A stretch of 64,000 nucleotides of DNA from Pluralibacter gergoviae ATCC 33028 = NBRC 105706 (GTDB lineage: Bacteria; Pseudomonadota; Gammaproteobacteria; Enterobacterales; Enterobacteriaceae), in NCBI RefSeq assembly GCF_001598855.1, contig NZ_BCZS01000004.1, forward strand, positions 62,001-126,000, in the 5' to 3' direction. Under the pieces are notes generated by a model. That model searched no databases. It saw nothing but the letters and a program-made list of their open reading frames with translations, and was not told the DNA's origin. The position numbers and the translations under genes were made by a program. The stretch's first letter is position 1; every line of letters begins with the position of its first letter. Shown piece by piece: positions 40,758 to 49,883 of this stretch.

Positions 40758-40897
40758 TTCTGCTCTCCTTCTTGTGGTTAACGGCATCATCAGCGCCGGA
40801 AACTCATCTGTTAATTTTAAATTTGTGAGCAATTAATCAGCTTTTTAAATCAATAAATTGTTAAATCAATGTTTTCATAAAGTTATGAGAAACCAAA
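40758..40897. promoter_or_regulatory. divergent scoA / lysR promoter region
   Basis: A 140-bp AT-rich gap between the divergent operon and its LysR gene, the classic arrangement for LysR autoregulation and control of the neighbouring operon. Several overlapping T-N11-A patterns exist, too many to pick one operator. Confidence 0.5.
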
Positions 40898-41791
40898 ATG
40901 AGAATGAGCATCAAACAGTTACGCGCGTTTTTAGCGGTAGCTCACACTCTCAATTTCGCCCAGGCCAGCGAAAAGCTGAATATGTCGCAGCCGGCCCTGA
41001 GCCTGGCGATTAACAACCTGGAGGCGGCGCTGGGCGGGCAGCTGTTTACCCGCACCACCCGCCGGGTGGCGCTCACCGCCGAGGGCGACGCTTTCTTTCC
41101 GATGGCCCGCCAGCTGCTGGCGGACTGGGACAACAGCGAGGAGGCGATGCGCCAGCGCTTTACTCTGCAGACCGGGAAGGTATCGGTGGCGGCAATGCCG
41201 TCGTTTGCCGCTAACGCCCTGCCCCCGGTGCTGAAGGCGTTTCGCGACCGCTACAGCGGGATTAACGTCACCGTTCATGACGTGATTAACGAGCAGGTGA
41301 TTGAGATGGTGAGCGAAGGTCGGGTAGAGATGGGCGTAGCGTTTGAGCCGCAGGCCTCCGCCAGCCTGCTGTTTACGCCGCTGGGCGTTGACCGCTTCGT
41401 GGCGGTGGTCCCGCGTGAAAGCCCGCTGGCGCAGAAGAGCCATCTGACCTGGCGCGAGCTGCTGGCCCACGATTTTATTACCCTCCAGCGCCCCTCCGCC
41501 GTGCGCCTGATGCTGGAAGAGCGCCTGCTGGCCCACGGCTATCCGCTAAAGGTGGCCTTTGAAAGCCATCAGTTGGTGACGGTCGGCCACATGGTGGCGA
41601 ACGGACTGGGCGTCAGCGCCGTACCGGCGCTGTGTGAAAAGCAGATGACGGGGCTTGGCGCAGCGTGCCTGCCCCTGAGCCACCCGGTAATTGAGCGGCA
41701 GATTGGGGTGGTGCGCACAACGCACGGACAGCTTTCAACCGCCGCGAGCGCGCTGCTGAAGACGTTTCGCGAGCAGTTTAGCGTGACGTAA
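40898..41791 (+). CDS. LysR-family regulator of the hydroxybutyrate operon
   Basis: A 297-residue LysR-type regulator. The N-terminal winged helix-turn-helix is clear (residues 3-62: LRAFLAVAHTLNFAQASEKL, SQPALSLAINNLEAALGG). The effector domain follows from about residue 90. Divergent placement suggests it activates scoA onward in response to acetoacetate or hydroxybutyrate (inference). Two start ATGs are possible (40898 and 40904). Confidence 0.85.
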   Translation: MRMSIKQLRAFLAVAHTLNFAQASEKLNMSQPALSLAINNLEAALGGQLFTRTTRRVALTAEGDAFFPMARQLLADWDNSEEAMRQRFTLQTGKVSVAAMPSFAANALPPVLKAFRDRYSGINVTVHDVINEQVIEMVSEGRVEMGVAFEPQASASLLFTPLGVDRFVAVVPRESPLAQKSHLTWRELLAHDFITLQRPSAVRLMLEERLLAHGYPLKVAFESHQLVTVGHMVANGLGVSAVPALCEKQMTGLGAACLPLSHPVIERQIGVVRTTHGQLSTAASALLKTFREQFSVT

Positions 41792-41947
41792 CGTTTCTTG
41801 CGCAGAAGCCTCAGGCATTCGATTTGTTGCAGAGTATTTGCGAATCTCATCGTAAGAGGTGAATAAAGTCATTACATTTCGTGGTTGTAATTTGCACGAT
41901 TTGGTAACGTCAGCCGGACATCAAAAGACCAGCAGACAAGGATAAGT

Positions 41948-43360
41948 ATGAACTGGAACCAATTACTCAATAGCAGCAGGCGAAAGCCAAAAGAGGGCAA
42001 AGAGACCATTAGCGATACAGCTAAAGGGCGACACCAGATAGAGCGTGATTTCGATCGCATTCTTTTTGCAGCACCTACGCGCCGCCTCGCTGACAAGACC
42101 CAGGTTTTTCCCTTAGATAAAAATGACAGCGTGCGAACGCGGCTGACTCACTCGTATGAAGTGGCCAATCTGGCCAGAGGCATTGGCATGAGGCTGGCCT
42201 TTGAGCTTGAAGAGGATGTTTTTAAAGGCATCTCACCGGATATATGCATCCAGCGGGATGTTCCGGCACTTCTCGCCGCCATTGGCCTGGCCCACGACCT
42301 CGGTAATCCCCCTTTTGGACACCAGGGTGAAAAAGCCATGGGTGAATGGTTCACACAAAACCTACCGGCAACGGACAAAAATTACATCGATAAAATTTAT
42401 AGCGATTTTCGCCATTTTGACGGTAATTCGCAGACGTTTCGCCTGGTCACTAAACTGCAAATTCTCAACGATGAATATGGATTGAATCTGACGTATGCAA
42501 CGCTTGCCGCGATGATTAAGTATCCCCGCGCCTCATTCGCCGACGCCTCTACGTGGAAAAAGCACGGATTTTTCTTCTCAGAACAGAGCGTTGTTCACGA
42601 CGTCTGGCAGAAGACCGGCCTTAAAGAAGGGTTACGTCACCCGTTCACCTACCTGATGGAAGCCTGCGATGACATCGCCTACTCGGTGCTCGATGCCGAA
42701 GATACAGTGAAAAAGGGTCTGGCTTCATTTCACGATCTCATGGATTTTTTGCAGTCCCATCCACTTTGCAGTAATGATGAGGTAGCGAAAAAAGTTATCG
42801 CCAGCAGCAAGAAAGACAATGCCAGTTACACCCAATACGATCTATCTCCTGCCGAGCTCAACGATATGAGTATGCAAAAATTTCGCGTCTATGCTATTGC
42901 GGAACTGGTTGATGCGGCAGTCATCGCCTTCAGGGATAATATTGACGCTCTCCTCCATGACAACAGTGTTTCTGCAGATCTTCTCTCACTCAGCAGCGGG
43001 CACGGCTTATGTAAAGCCCTCAAGCAGTTTGACAGCTCAAGGGGATATCAGCACCGCGATGTTCTGAAGCTGGAATTAGAAGGCTCTAATTACATTAAAA
43101 ACCTGATGGACATGCTGTGGCTGGGCATCAAGGGACGGGCTACCGACAACAACAGTTGGAATACACCTTTTGGACGCTACGTATACGGGCGTATCTCGGA
43201 GAACTACCGGCGAATTTTCGAACAACAAGATGACCTCCCCGGATACTACAAAGAGGCACAGTTGCTGGCCGATGCAATATCGGGCATGACGGACACTTAT
43301 CTGATAGCATTACATAATGAACTCGCAGCTCTTCACGAATACGAATGTCGTCAGAGATAG
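41948..43360 (+). CDS. HD-domain dNTP triphosphohydrolase (dGTPase-like), candidate defence gene
   Basis: The 470 residues belong to the Dgt/dNTPase family, which hydrolyses dNTPs to deoxynucleosides and triphosphate. HD metal ligands are intact: H68 (RTRLTHSYEVA), H116-D117 (GLAHDLGNPPFGHQGE) and D242 (MEACDDIAYSV); RHFDGNSQTFR and SGMTDTYL are also conserved. It is not chromosomal dgt, which has different neighbours. Related dGTPases deplete dNTPs to stop phage replication, so a defence role is plausible. The gene is AT-richer than its neighbours, lies in a flhB-cheZ insertion, and overlaps the next gene by 44 bp. Confidence 0.82.
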   Translation: MNWNQLLNSSRRKPKEGKETISDTAKGRHQIERDFDRILFAAPTRRLADKTQVFPLDKNDSVRTRLTHSYEVANLARGIGMRLAFELEEDVFKGISPDICIQRDVPALLAAIGLAHDLGNPPFGHQGEKAMGEWFTQNLPATDKNYIDKIYSDFRHFDGNSQTFRLVTKLQILNDEYGLNLTYATLAAMIKYPRASFADASTWKKHGFFFSEQSVVHDVWQKTGLKEGLRHPFTYLMEACDDIAYSVLDAEDTVKKGLASFHDLMDFLQSHPLCSNDEVAKKVIASSKKDNASYTQYDLSPAELNDMSMQKFRVYAIAELVDAAVIAFRDNIDALLHDNSVSADLLSLSSGHGLCKALKQFDSSRGYQHRDVLKLELEGSNYIKNLMDMLWLGIKGRATDNNSWNTPFGRYVYGRISENYRRIFEQQDDLPGYYKEAQLLADAISGMTDTYLIALHNELAALHEYECRQR

Positions 43361-44108
43361 GCAACTCCTTGAGCGTCGGATAAAGTATTTCATTGAGTCC
43401 GAACGTGGCGGCAGAGCCCAGGCGACAGCCCTTATTAAAGGGCTGTCTGCGCAGTCACATTTGTATATTTTTGGCGGACTCATCCGGGATATTGGTCTCT
43501 ATACCGCTCATCGCTTTCGCTCTGATATTGATCTGGTGTTCGCAGGTAGCAGAAATGAGCTTGAGAAGGCGCTGGCACAGTATGGATTCAGGCTAATCAG
43601 TGAAAACAAGTTTGGCGGCTTTCGGATCGGCGATGCAGGCATTGAGATAGACGTCTGGAGCCTCGAAGAAACATGGGCATTCAGGCATGGCCTCATCGCG
43701 CAGAAAAGTGTAGAAGGCCTTCTGCAGACAACGCTGATGAGCTGGGATTCTGTTCTGTATGATATCCGTAACCATAAGATCATCGCTGAAGACTCATGGC
43801 TGGAGGACCTCCATGCCCGCCGCCTGGATTTAGTCCTCGAACAAACGCCCAATATCCACAGTGCGCTCGTGAAGATACTGAGGACGGTTTACGGGAAAAG
43901 GGTGTTGCAGATAGGTTCTCGCTTATCAACATTCCTCGCAAGCGCGCTTGGAGATATTTCGGATAGCTCGCTGATAGACTACGAAACTCAGCGCTTTGAC
44001 ACGCACTATCTTAACCGAGCGCGTTTATCCTGTCTGCGTCAGGCGCTGGATGACTTTTCCGGCGAAACCGAAATTCAAGTCACCTGCGCGCTAACGCACG
44101 GCCAATAG
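43317..44108 (+). CDS. stand-alone polymerase-beta-superfamily nucleotidyltransferase
   Basis: A 263-residue protein whose first 125 residues form a nucleotidyltransferase head like those of CCA-adding/poly(A) polymerases: FGGLIRD (G53-G54, R57-D58), RFRSDIDLVF (D70, D72) and third carboxylate D112 (IEIDVW). The C-terminal half is helical and not recognised, and the RNA-binding body of CCA enzymes is missing. ATG 43317 is inside the upstream dNTPase gene (44-bp overlap) and has no clear Shine-Dalgarno; there is no downstream in-frame ATG nearby, so translational coupling is likely. The target is unknown. Confidence 0.72.
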   Translation: MNSQLFTNTNVVRDRQLLERRIKYFIESERGGRAQATALIKGLSAQSHLYIFGGLIRDIGLYTAHRFRSDIDLVFAGSRNELEKALAQYGFRLISENKFGGFRIGDAGIEIDVWSLEETWAFRHGLIAQKSVEGLLQTTLMSWDSVLYDIRNHKIIAEDSWLEDLHARRLDLVLEQTPNIHSALVKILRTVYGKRVLQIGSRLSTFLASALGDISDSSLIDYETQRFDTHYLNRARLSCLRQALDDFSGETEIQVTCALTHGQ

Positions 44109-44122
44109 CCCCACTGAAGTCA

Positions 44123-44159
44123 GCGTGATACCGGTCTACCTGACAGACGGGTATCACGC
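44123..44159. terminator. hairpin between the nucleotidyltransferase gene and cheZ
   Basis: GCGTGATACC and GGTATCACGC form a perfect 10-bp stem around a 17-nt loop that can pair further (GTCT/AGAC). It lies between convergent genes. There is no T tract on either strand, so it is an mRNA 3' structure or weak terminator. Confidence 0.5.
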
Positions 44160-44171
44160 AGTTAATGGGGA

Positions 44172-44822
44172 TCAAAACCCCAGACTGTCCAGCAGATCGT
44201 CCACCTGGTCCTGGCTTGCCACCACGCCCGCCTTGCTGGCGTCCACCTGCGGGCCGTTGAGCAGGCTGCTGGCCTCCTTCGGCTGGCGCGGCGCGACCTC
44301 CGGCATGTTCTCCAGCAGCACCATCAGCAGCTCGCGCTCTATCTCCTGGATAACGTCCATCATGCGCTTAATCACCTGGCCGGTGAGGTCCTGGAAGTCC
44401 TGGGCCATCATGATCTCCAGCAGCTGGGCGCTGGTGGCGCCGGTGTGCGCCGGCACGTCGGCCAGATAGCGGCGGGTGTCGGTCACCAGTTCCCGGGCGT
44501 CCGCCAGTTCAATCGGATTTTCAAACCAGGCGTCCCAGCGCCCGGAGAGTGATTTCGCGTCCTTCTCCAGCGTCGCCTGGTGCGGCTGGGAGAGCTCAAC
44601 GCTGTTGAGCGCGCGCTCTGCCGCCTGGGCGGTCATCTGCACGACGTAGTCGAGGCGGTCGCGGGCATCCGGAATGGCCTCGGCCGCTTCGGCAATGGCC
44701 TGATCGAGGCCCAGCTCGCGCAGGCTGTCGCGCAGCATGCGGGTCAGGCTGCCGATACGGGCGATAATCTCTGCGGCGGAGTGTTCATCATTGGGCTTTA
44801 TTGCGGGCTGTATCATCGTCAT
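44172..44822 (-). CDS. cheZ: CheY-P phosphatase CheZ
   Basis: CheZ dephosphorylates CheY-P and so ends the tumble signal. The 216-residue protein has the catalytic Gln in [15 protein letters not shown] (about residue 149) and the C-terminal CheY-binding tail [16 protein letters not shown]. The start could be 44822 ([10 protein letters not shown]) or the Met two codons later. It is the last gene of the tap-cheRBYZ operon, 4 nt after cheY. Confidence 0.97.
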   Translation of the reverse strand: MTMIQPAIKPNDEHSAAEIIARIGSLTRMLRDSLRELGLDQAIAEAAEAIPDARDRLDYVVQMTAQAAERALNSVELSQPHQATLEKDAKSLSGRWDAWFENPIELADARELVTDTRRYLADVPAHTGATSAQLLEIMMAQDFQDLTGQVIKRMMDVIQEIERELLMVLLENMPEVAPRQPKEASSLLNGPQVDASKAGVVASQDQVDDLLDSLGF

Positions 44823-44826
44823 CCCC

Positions 44827-45216
<390 letters not shown>

Positions 45217-45230
45217 TTACTTCACTCCTC

Positions 45231-46280
45231 TTAGATACGTATTGCCTGTCCGGCGCTGATTTTGGCCAGCATCTGCTGGCTGATGTTGCTGAGATCGACG
45301 ACTTCGCTGACGCCGCCGCCGTTGATGGCTTCGCGCGGCATGCCAAACACCACGCAGCTGGCCTCACTCTGGGCCAGGGTCCAGGCCCCGGCCTGGTGCA
45401 TGGCGTACATACCCTGCGCGCCGTCGTTGCCCATGCCGGTGAGGATCACGCCGACCGCGTTGCGCCCGGCGTGCAGCGCTACTGAGTTAAAAAGCTCGTC
45501 CACCGACGGGCGGTGGCGGTTTACCGGCGGCCCGTCGTGAAGCTGAATCTGGTAGTTCGCGCCGCTGCGGGCAAGCGTCATGTGCCTGTCGCCGGGCGCG
45601 ATGTAGGCATGGCCGGGGAGCACCCGCTCGCCGTGTTCGGCCTCCTTCACCGTTATCTGACACAGCTTGTTGAGCCGTTCGGCAAAGGATCGGGTGAAGC
45701 CCGGCGGCATATGCTGGGTGATCAGGATCGCCGGACTGGTCAGCGGCAGCGGCTCCAGCACATGGCGGATGGCCTCGGTGCCGCCGGTCGACGCGCCGAT
45801 GGCGATAAGCTTCTCCGAACTGAGCAGCGGTCCGCTTTTCAGGGCAACCGGCGCCGCGGCGGGCCGGTGCGCGCCGACGCGCGCCCGGGAAGCGGCCCGC
45901 ACCTTATCGGCAATGGCGTCGCTCCAGGCCAGCATGCCCTCGCGAATGCCCAGCTGGGGCTTAGTGACAAAGTCCACCGCCCCAAGCTCAAGCGCCCGCA
46001 GGGTGACTTCCGATCCTTTTCCGGTCAGCGAGGAAACCATCACCACCGGCATCGGGCGCAGGCGCATCAGCTTCTCGAGAAAGTCGAGCCCGTCCATGCG
46101 CGGCATCTCCACGTCGAGGGTCAGCACGTCGGGATCGAATTTTTTGATGAGATCGCGGGCGACCAGCGGATCCTGCGCGGTGGCCACCATCTCCATATCG
46201 TCGTGGTCGTTGACTATCTCAGTCATTATCTGGCGCATCAGCGCCGAGTCGTCCACGGACAGCACTCTGATTTTTTTCAT
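45231..46280 (-). CDS. cheB: chemotaxis receptor methylesterase/deamidase CheB
   Basis: CheB removes methyl groups from receptors and deamidates their glutamines for adaptation. The 349 residues combine a receiver domain (phosphoacceptor D56) and a C-terminal methylesterase with S164 ([10 protein letters not shown]), H190 and an Asp near 286 (GMGNDGAQG). It overlaps cheR by four bases. Confidence 0.98.
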   Translation of the reverse strand: MKKIRVLSVDDSALMRQIMTEIVNDHDDMEMVATAQDPLVARDLIKKFDPDVLTLDVEMPRMDGLDFLEKLMRLRPMPVVMVSSLTGKGSEVTLRALELGAVDFVTKPQLGIREGMLAWSDAIADKVRAASRARVGAHRPAAAPVALKSGPLLSSEKLIAIGASTGGTEAIRHVLEPLPLTSPAILITQHMPPGFTRSFAERLNKLCQITVKEAEHGERVLPGHAYIAPGDRHMTLARSGANYQIQLHDGPPVNRHRPSVDELFNSVALHAGRNAVGVILTGMGNDGAQGMYAMHQAGAWTLAQSEASCVVFGMPREAINGGGVSEVVDLSNISQQMLAKISAGQAIRI

Positions 46281-47143
46281 CCTCTATCCTTCTTCAGCAC
46301 GTAGACCGTCTGGCCCTGTAAAGAGAATTCGGGCACGAGGTGGCTGAAATTTTCTGAGTGTCCGGCAAACAGCAGGCCGCCGGGCTTCAGCAGCGGCACG
46401 AAGCGCCGCAGAATGGCCTGCTGGGTCGGCCTGTCGAAGTAAATCATCACGTTGCGGCAAAAAATCGCGTCAAACGGTCCCGGCAGCGCGTACTCCCTGT
46501 CCAGCAGATTCAGCACGCTGAAGTCCACGTAGTTCGCCAGCGTCTGGCGCACCCGCACTAGGCCGCTGTGGGGACCGGTTCCGCGCATAAAGTAGCTCGC
46601 CAGCTGCTGCTGTGAGAGCGTCTTAAGCTCGCTCTGCCGGTAAATGCCGCTGCGGGCCTTCTCCAGCACGTCGGTATCAATATCGCTGGCGAAAACCCGC
46701 CAGCGGCCGGGCGCGGTGCCGAGCGCATCGGCAAGCGCGATGGCGATAGAGTACGGCTCCTCGCCGGTGGAGGCCGCCGCGCTCCAGACCCGGTACTCCC
46801 CCCGGCTGCGGCGGGCGTGGTCGACCAGGGTCGGAAAGTGGTGCGCCTCGCGGAAAAAAGCCGTCAGATTGGTGGTGAGCGCGTTGATAAACGCCTGCCA
46901 CTCCGCGCTGTGCGGCTGCGCCTCCAGCCCGGCCAGATAGCGGCCAAAATCATCCATGCCGAGCTGGCGCAGGCGGCGCACCAGCCGGTTGTAAACCATG
47001 TCCCGCTTGTGATCCGCCAGCACAATGCCCGCGCGCTGGTAGATAAGCTGGCAGATGCGCCGGAACTGGTCGTCGGTGAGCGCCAGGCGCTGCGTCATCT
47101 GCGCAAGGAGAGAGCTGTGCCCGTCGGGCAGCGTTGAGGTCAT
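46277..47143 (-). CDS. cheR: chemotaxis receptor methyltransferase CheR
   Basis: CheR methylates receptor glutamates using SAM. The 288 residues have the helical N-terminal domain, the SAM-binding [17 protein letters not shown] segment (about 123-140) and the beta-subdomain. The open frame extends 30 codons upstream into tap; ATG 47143 giving [13 protein letters not shown] matches E. coli. CheR normally docks on the receptor NWETF tail, which Tap lacks. Confidence 0.97.
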   Translation of the reverse strand: MTSTLPDGHSSLLAQMTQRLALTDDQFRRICQLIYQRAGIVLADHKRDMVYNRLVRRLRQLGMDDFGRYLAGLEAQPHSAEWQAFINALTTNLTAFFREAHHFPTLVDHARRSRGEYRVWSAAASTGEEPYSIAIALADALGTAPGRWRVFASDIDTDVLEKARSGIYRQSELKTLSQQQLASYFMRGTGPHSGLVRVRQTLANYVDFSVLNLLDREYALPGPFDAIFCRNVMIYFDRPTQQAILRRFVPLLKPGGLLFAGHSENFSHLVPEFSLQGQTVYVLKKDRG

Positions 47144-47165
47144 AGCGCCTTCTTGAACGTCACTG

Positions 47166-48764
47166 TTATGAAATCGCGACGGCGAGTTCCGCCGCCGTCG
47201 CGTCGTCCTGCTGCGGTCTGTCGTCAAGTTCAAAGCGGGAAACCCGGGCGCGCAGCGCTTCCGCCTGCCCCGCCAGTTGCTCTGCCGCGGCGGCCGCTTC
47301 GCTGACCAGAGAAGCGTTCTGCTGAGTCACCCGATCCATCTCGCTGACGGCCTGCGCCACCTGTCCGATGCCGCGCCGCTGCTCGTCGGAAGCCGAGGCT
47401 ATCTCCCCCATGATGTCGTTGACCTGGCTTACCGCCTGCACGATTTCGCTCATGGTGCTGGCGGTGGTGTCCACCAGAGCCGACCCCTGCTGCACCCGGG
47501 AGACCGAGGCTTCGATAAGCACTTTGATCTCTTTCGCCGCCTCTGCGCTGCGGCTGGCCAGGTTACGCACCTCGCCGGCCACCACCGCAAAGCCGCGCCC
47601 CTGTTCGCCGGCGCGTGCGGCCTCTACCGCGGCGTTCAGCGCCAGAATGTTAGTCTGGAAAGCGATGCCGTCGATAACGCTGATGATGTCGCTGATTTTT
47701 TGCGAGCTGGCGGCAATATCGTGCATCGTGGCCGCCACTTCATAAGCCTGCTCGCCGCCGCGCCGGGCGGTTGCCGCCGCGCTGCCCGCCAGCCCCGAGG
47801 CCTGGCGCGCATTATCGGCATTCAGGCTCACGGTGGCGGTCAGCTGCTCCATGCTGGCGGCCGTTTCGGCCAGCGACGCCGCCTGCTGCTCGGTGCGGGC
47901 GGAGAGGTCGTTATTGCCTGCGGAAATTTCCGCGATGCCGATATGCATGGCCTGGCTGCTGGCGCGCACTTCGCTCACCGTCTCGCGAAGAGCCGACTGC
48001 ATCGTCCTCAGACCCGCAAAGATCGCCGATATTTCATTGTTGCCGTACACCGCGATGGGGCGGGCCAGATTGCCCGCCGCGATCGCGGCAAAGTGGTCAT
48101 TGACGATGGCCAGCGGCTGCACAATCATCCGCCGGCTCCAGAGCAGGCCGCCGGCGGTCATCACTGCCGCGATGGCCAGCGTGGCGAAAAAGATTGCCGC
48201 CGAGCGCCGGTAGCTCTGCTGGTTACTGAGGCGCGCGGCGTCAACCGCGCCGCCGGTCACCTTTTGCCAGCGCTGCCAGACCGCGTCGAACTGCGCCTGG
48301 GCCTGCTCCACCGGCGAGGTCATAAAGTCTGACAGCTGGTTGTTTTCAAGCCAGGTCACCTGATGATCCAGCGCGGCGCGCCACTCCCCGTAGGTAGCGC
48401 GACTGCGGTTTTTCAGGCCCTTCGCCTCATCGCCCGCTGCCGCCATCGCCGTAAATTTGCCGAATGCCCCGTCCGCCTGGCCGAGACTGCGGCGGGCGTT
48501 GACCATCAGCGCTTTGATATCTCCGGGCGGATAGCCGAGCGCGGTCAGCGTCCCGGCTTTGTTTAGCGAGGCGCTGGCCTGCAGCAGCAGCGTGCGGGCC
48601 TCGGTCAGGTTGCTGAGCTGGCGGTTGCTCTGCTCCAGGCCCGCGAGATTCTGCTGCCCGTCGCGAAAAGCCCAGAACGACAGGCCGTTACTGCCCGCCA
48701 GCAGACCGCCGCAGAGCACCAGAAGCAGAATGAGCGTGGTCGAAATGCGTATCCGGTTAAACAT
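47166..48764 (-). CDS. tap: methyl-accepting chemotaxis protein Tap (dipeptide receptor)
   Basis: Tap senses dipeptides (through the binding protein DppA) and pyrimidines in E. coli. The 532 residues begin MFNRIRISTTLILLL and carry LQASASLNKAGTLTALGYP in helix 1, both Tap-like; the aspartate-binding arginines of Tar are absent. There are two spans (about 8-30 and 190-210), a HAMP domain (about 213-265) and the hairpin tip DIISVIDGIAFQTNILALNA. The protein ends in AVAIS without the NWETF CheR/CheB tether, as Tap does. It is the first gene of tap-cheRBYZ. Confidence 0.93.
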   Translation of the reverse strand: MFNRIRISTTLILLLVLCGGLLAGSNGLSFWAFRDGQQNLAGLEQSNRQLSNLTEARTLLLQASASLNKAGTLTALGYPPGDIKALMVNARRSLGQADGAFGKFTAMAAAGDEAKGLKNRSRATYGEWRAALDHQVTWLENNQLSDFMTSPVEQAQAQFDAVWQRWQKVTGGAVDAARLSNQQSYRRSAAIFFATLAIAAVMTAGGLLWSRRMIVQPLAIVNDHFAAIAAGNLARPIAVYGNNEISAIFAGLRTMQSALRETVSEVRASSQAMHIGIAEISAGNNDLSARTEQQAASLAETAASMEQLTATVSLNADNARQASGLAGSAAATARRGGEQAYEVAATMHDIAASSQKISDIISVIDGIAFQTNILALNAAVEAARAGEQGRGFAVVAGEVRNLASRSAEAAKEIKVLIEASVSRVQQGSALVDTTASTMSEIVQAVSQVNDIMGEIASASDEQRRGIGQVAQAVSEMDRVTQQNASLVSEAAAAAEQLAGQAEALRARVSRFELDDRPQQDDATAAELAVAIS

Positions 48765-48795
48765 GGAGCACCCTGTAGAGAAAGTGATGTCGCTG

Positions 48796-48822
48796 TTATC
48801 GGCAGTACGGATCAGAACTTTA
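48796..48822 (-). promoter_or_regulatory. sigma-28 (FliA) promoter upstream of tap
   Basis: On the minus strand TAAAGTTC-N11-GCCGATAA matches the FliA consensus TAAAGTTT-N11-GCCGATAA at 15 of 16 positions. It lies 32 bp upstream of tap. In E. coli the equivalent promoter drives tar-tap-cheRBYZ; here it reads straight into tap. Confidence 0.9.
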
Positions 48823-48911
48823 GGGCCGGACTTTGCTTAGCGCGCCGCAGAAGGCGGCCGCCGCGCTGGCATCCCGGAAACGCTGGTCGTATCAACAAAA
48901 CACGACAAAAC

Positions 48912-48928
48912 CGTGTACGTGGTACACG
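48912..48928. promoter_or_regulatory. palindromic operator of the decayed toxin-antitoxin module
   Basis: CGTGTAC-GTG-GTACACG is a perfect 7-bp inverted repeat 19 bp before the toxin-like start codon, where toxin-antitoxin autorepressors bind. Confidence 0.55.
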
Positions 48929-48947
48929 CAAGCAGGGCGCTAAAACC

Positions 48948-49284
48948 ATGGGTCTTGCGATAACGTTTATCGAAACGCCGACGTTTTCCAGACAGAGAAC
49001 ACAATTCACCGCGGATGATGAGTTAAGAGTACTGCAAGAGACGCTTATCGCCTTCCCTGCCCGGGGCGGGCTGATTGAACAGACCGGCAAATCAGATGGC
49101 GACGGGAAATCAGGGGAAAAGCGGCAGCGCGAGAGTCATCGACTTCATTGCCACCGCAGAGATAATCCGGCTGCTGATGGCCTATCCCAAAAGCCGTAAA
49201 GAGACCCTGACCGCTGCCGACAAGGCCGCGCTCGGGACATTCACCGCGCCCCTTAAGGCTGAGGTATACCATGGACTTTTTTAA
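48948..49284 (+). pseudogene. RelE/HigB-type toxin remnant, frameshifted
   Basis: The frame from 48948 gives MGLAITFIETPTFSRQ and continues to GGLIEQTG, then loses register near 49085-49095. Another frame resumes with NQGKSGSARVIDFIATAEII, LLMAYPKSRKETLT and ends at 49284. Joined, these read like a HigB/RelE-type mRNA interferase of about 110 residues, with the conserved G-x-R-V-I and L-L-x-A-Y-P-K segments. Bases expected between G-G and R-V-A (an R-K-I segment) are missing. It lies opposite in strand to che genes, in the slot where tar would be. Confidence 0.75.
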
Positions 49285-49303
49285 CGCGCTGGCGGCGCAC
49301 TAA
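49271..49303 (+). pseudogene. truncated antitoxin start
   Basis: An ATG inside the end of the toxin frame opens a ten-codon frame (MDFFNALAAH) ending in TAA. Overlap of toxin end and antitoxin start is usual for higBA pairs. Only the first residues of a putative HTH antitoxin remain; the rest is deleted before the cheW terminator. Confidence 0.5.
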
Positions 49304-49333
49304 GTCGCGCCGGCGTCGGCTGGTGGTCCATCT

Positions 49334-49351
49334 CCCCGCCCGGAGGCGGGG
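49334..49351. terminator. hairpin downstream of cheW
   Basis: CCCCGCC-CGGA-GGCGGGG, 8 nt after the cheW stop (minus strand). A short T run follows on the plus strand (CATTTT) but not on the minus strand. Confidence 0.55.
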
Positions 49352-49358
49352 CATTTTG

Positions 49359-49862
49359 TCAGGCGGCGCTGTTCGCCGCGCCGTCAATCAGCGCCATCTC
49401 TTCGCTGTTGAGCAGCTTTTCAATGTTGACCAGAATCAGCATCCGCTCGTCGAGGGCCCCCAGGCCGGTCAGGTACTCGGTCGACAGGGTGACCGCGAAC
49501 TCCGGCGCCGGGCGGATCTGCTCGGCGGTCAGGGAGAGGACGTCGGAAACGCCGTCAACCACGATGCCCACCACGCGCTGGCTGAGGTTGAGAACAATCA
49601 CCACGGTATTGTCGTTATACTCCACCTCCTGCTGGCTGAATTTAACCCGCAGATCGACAATCGGCACGATTACGCCGCGCAAATTGGTTACCCCTTTGAT
49701 AAACGCCGGCGTGTTGGCTATGCGGGTCACCTGGTCATAGCCGCGGATCTCCTGCACCTTTAGAATATCAATACCGTACTCTTCGTTCCCGAGGGTGAAT
49801 ACCAGGAACTCCTGGCCGGAAGGCTCTCCGGCGAGAGTGGCTACATTGGTCATACCGGTCAT
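49359..49862 (-). CDS. cheW: chemotaxis coupling protein CheW
   Basis: CheW links receptors to the CheA kinase. The 167 residues form the SH3-like CheW fold ([27 protein letters not shown] at 18-44, with the receptor-binding [13 protein letters not shown] segment near 62-74). It follows cheA by 21 nt in the motAB-cheAW operon. It is now the last gene of that operon, since tar does not follow in its own transcript. Confidence 0.97.
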   Translation of the reverse strand: MTGMTNVATLAGEPSGQEFLVFTLGNEEYGIDILKVQEIRGYDQVTRIANTPAFIKGVTNLRGVIVPIVDLRVKFSQQEVEYNDNTVVIVLNLSQRVVGIVVDGVSDVLSLTAEQIRPAPEFAVTLSTEYLTGLGALDERMLILVNIEKLLNSEEMALIDGAANSAA

Positions 49863-49883
49863 CTTTAACCCTTTATCTGATTA

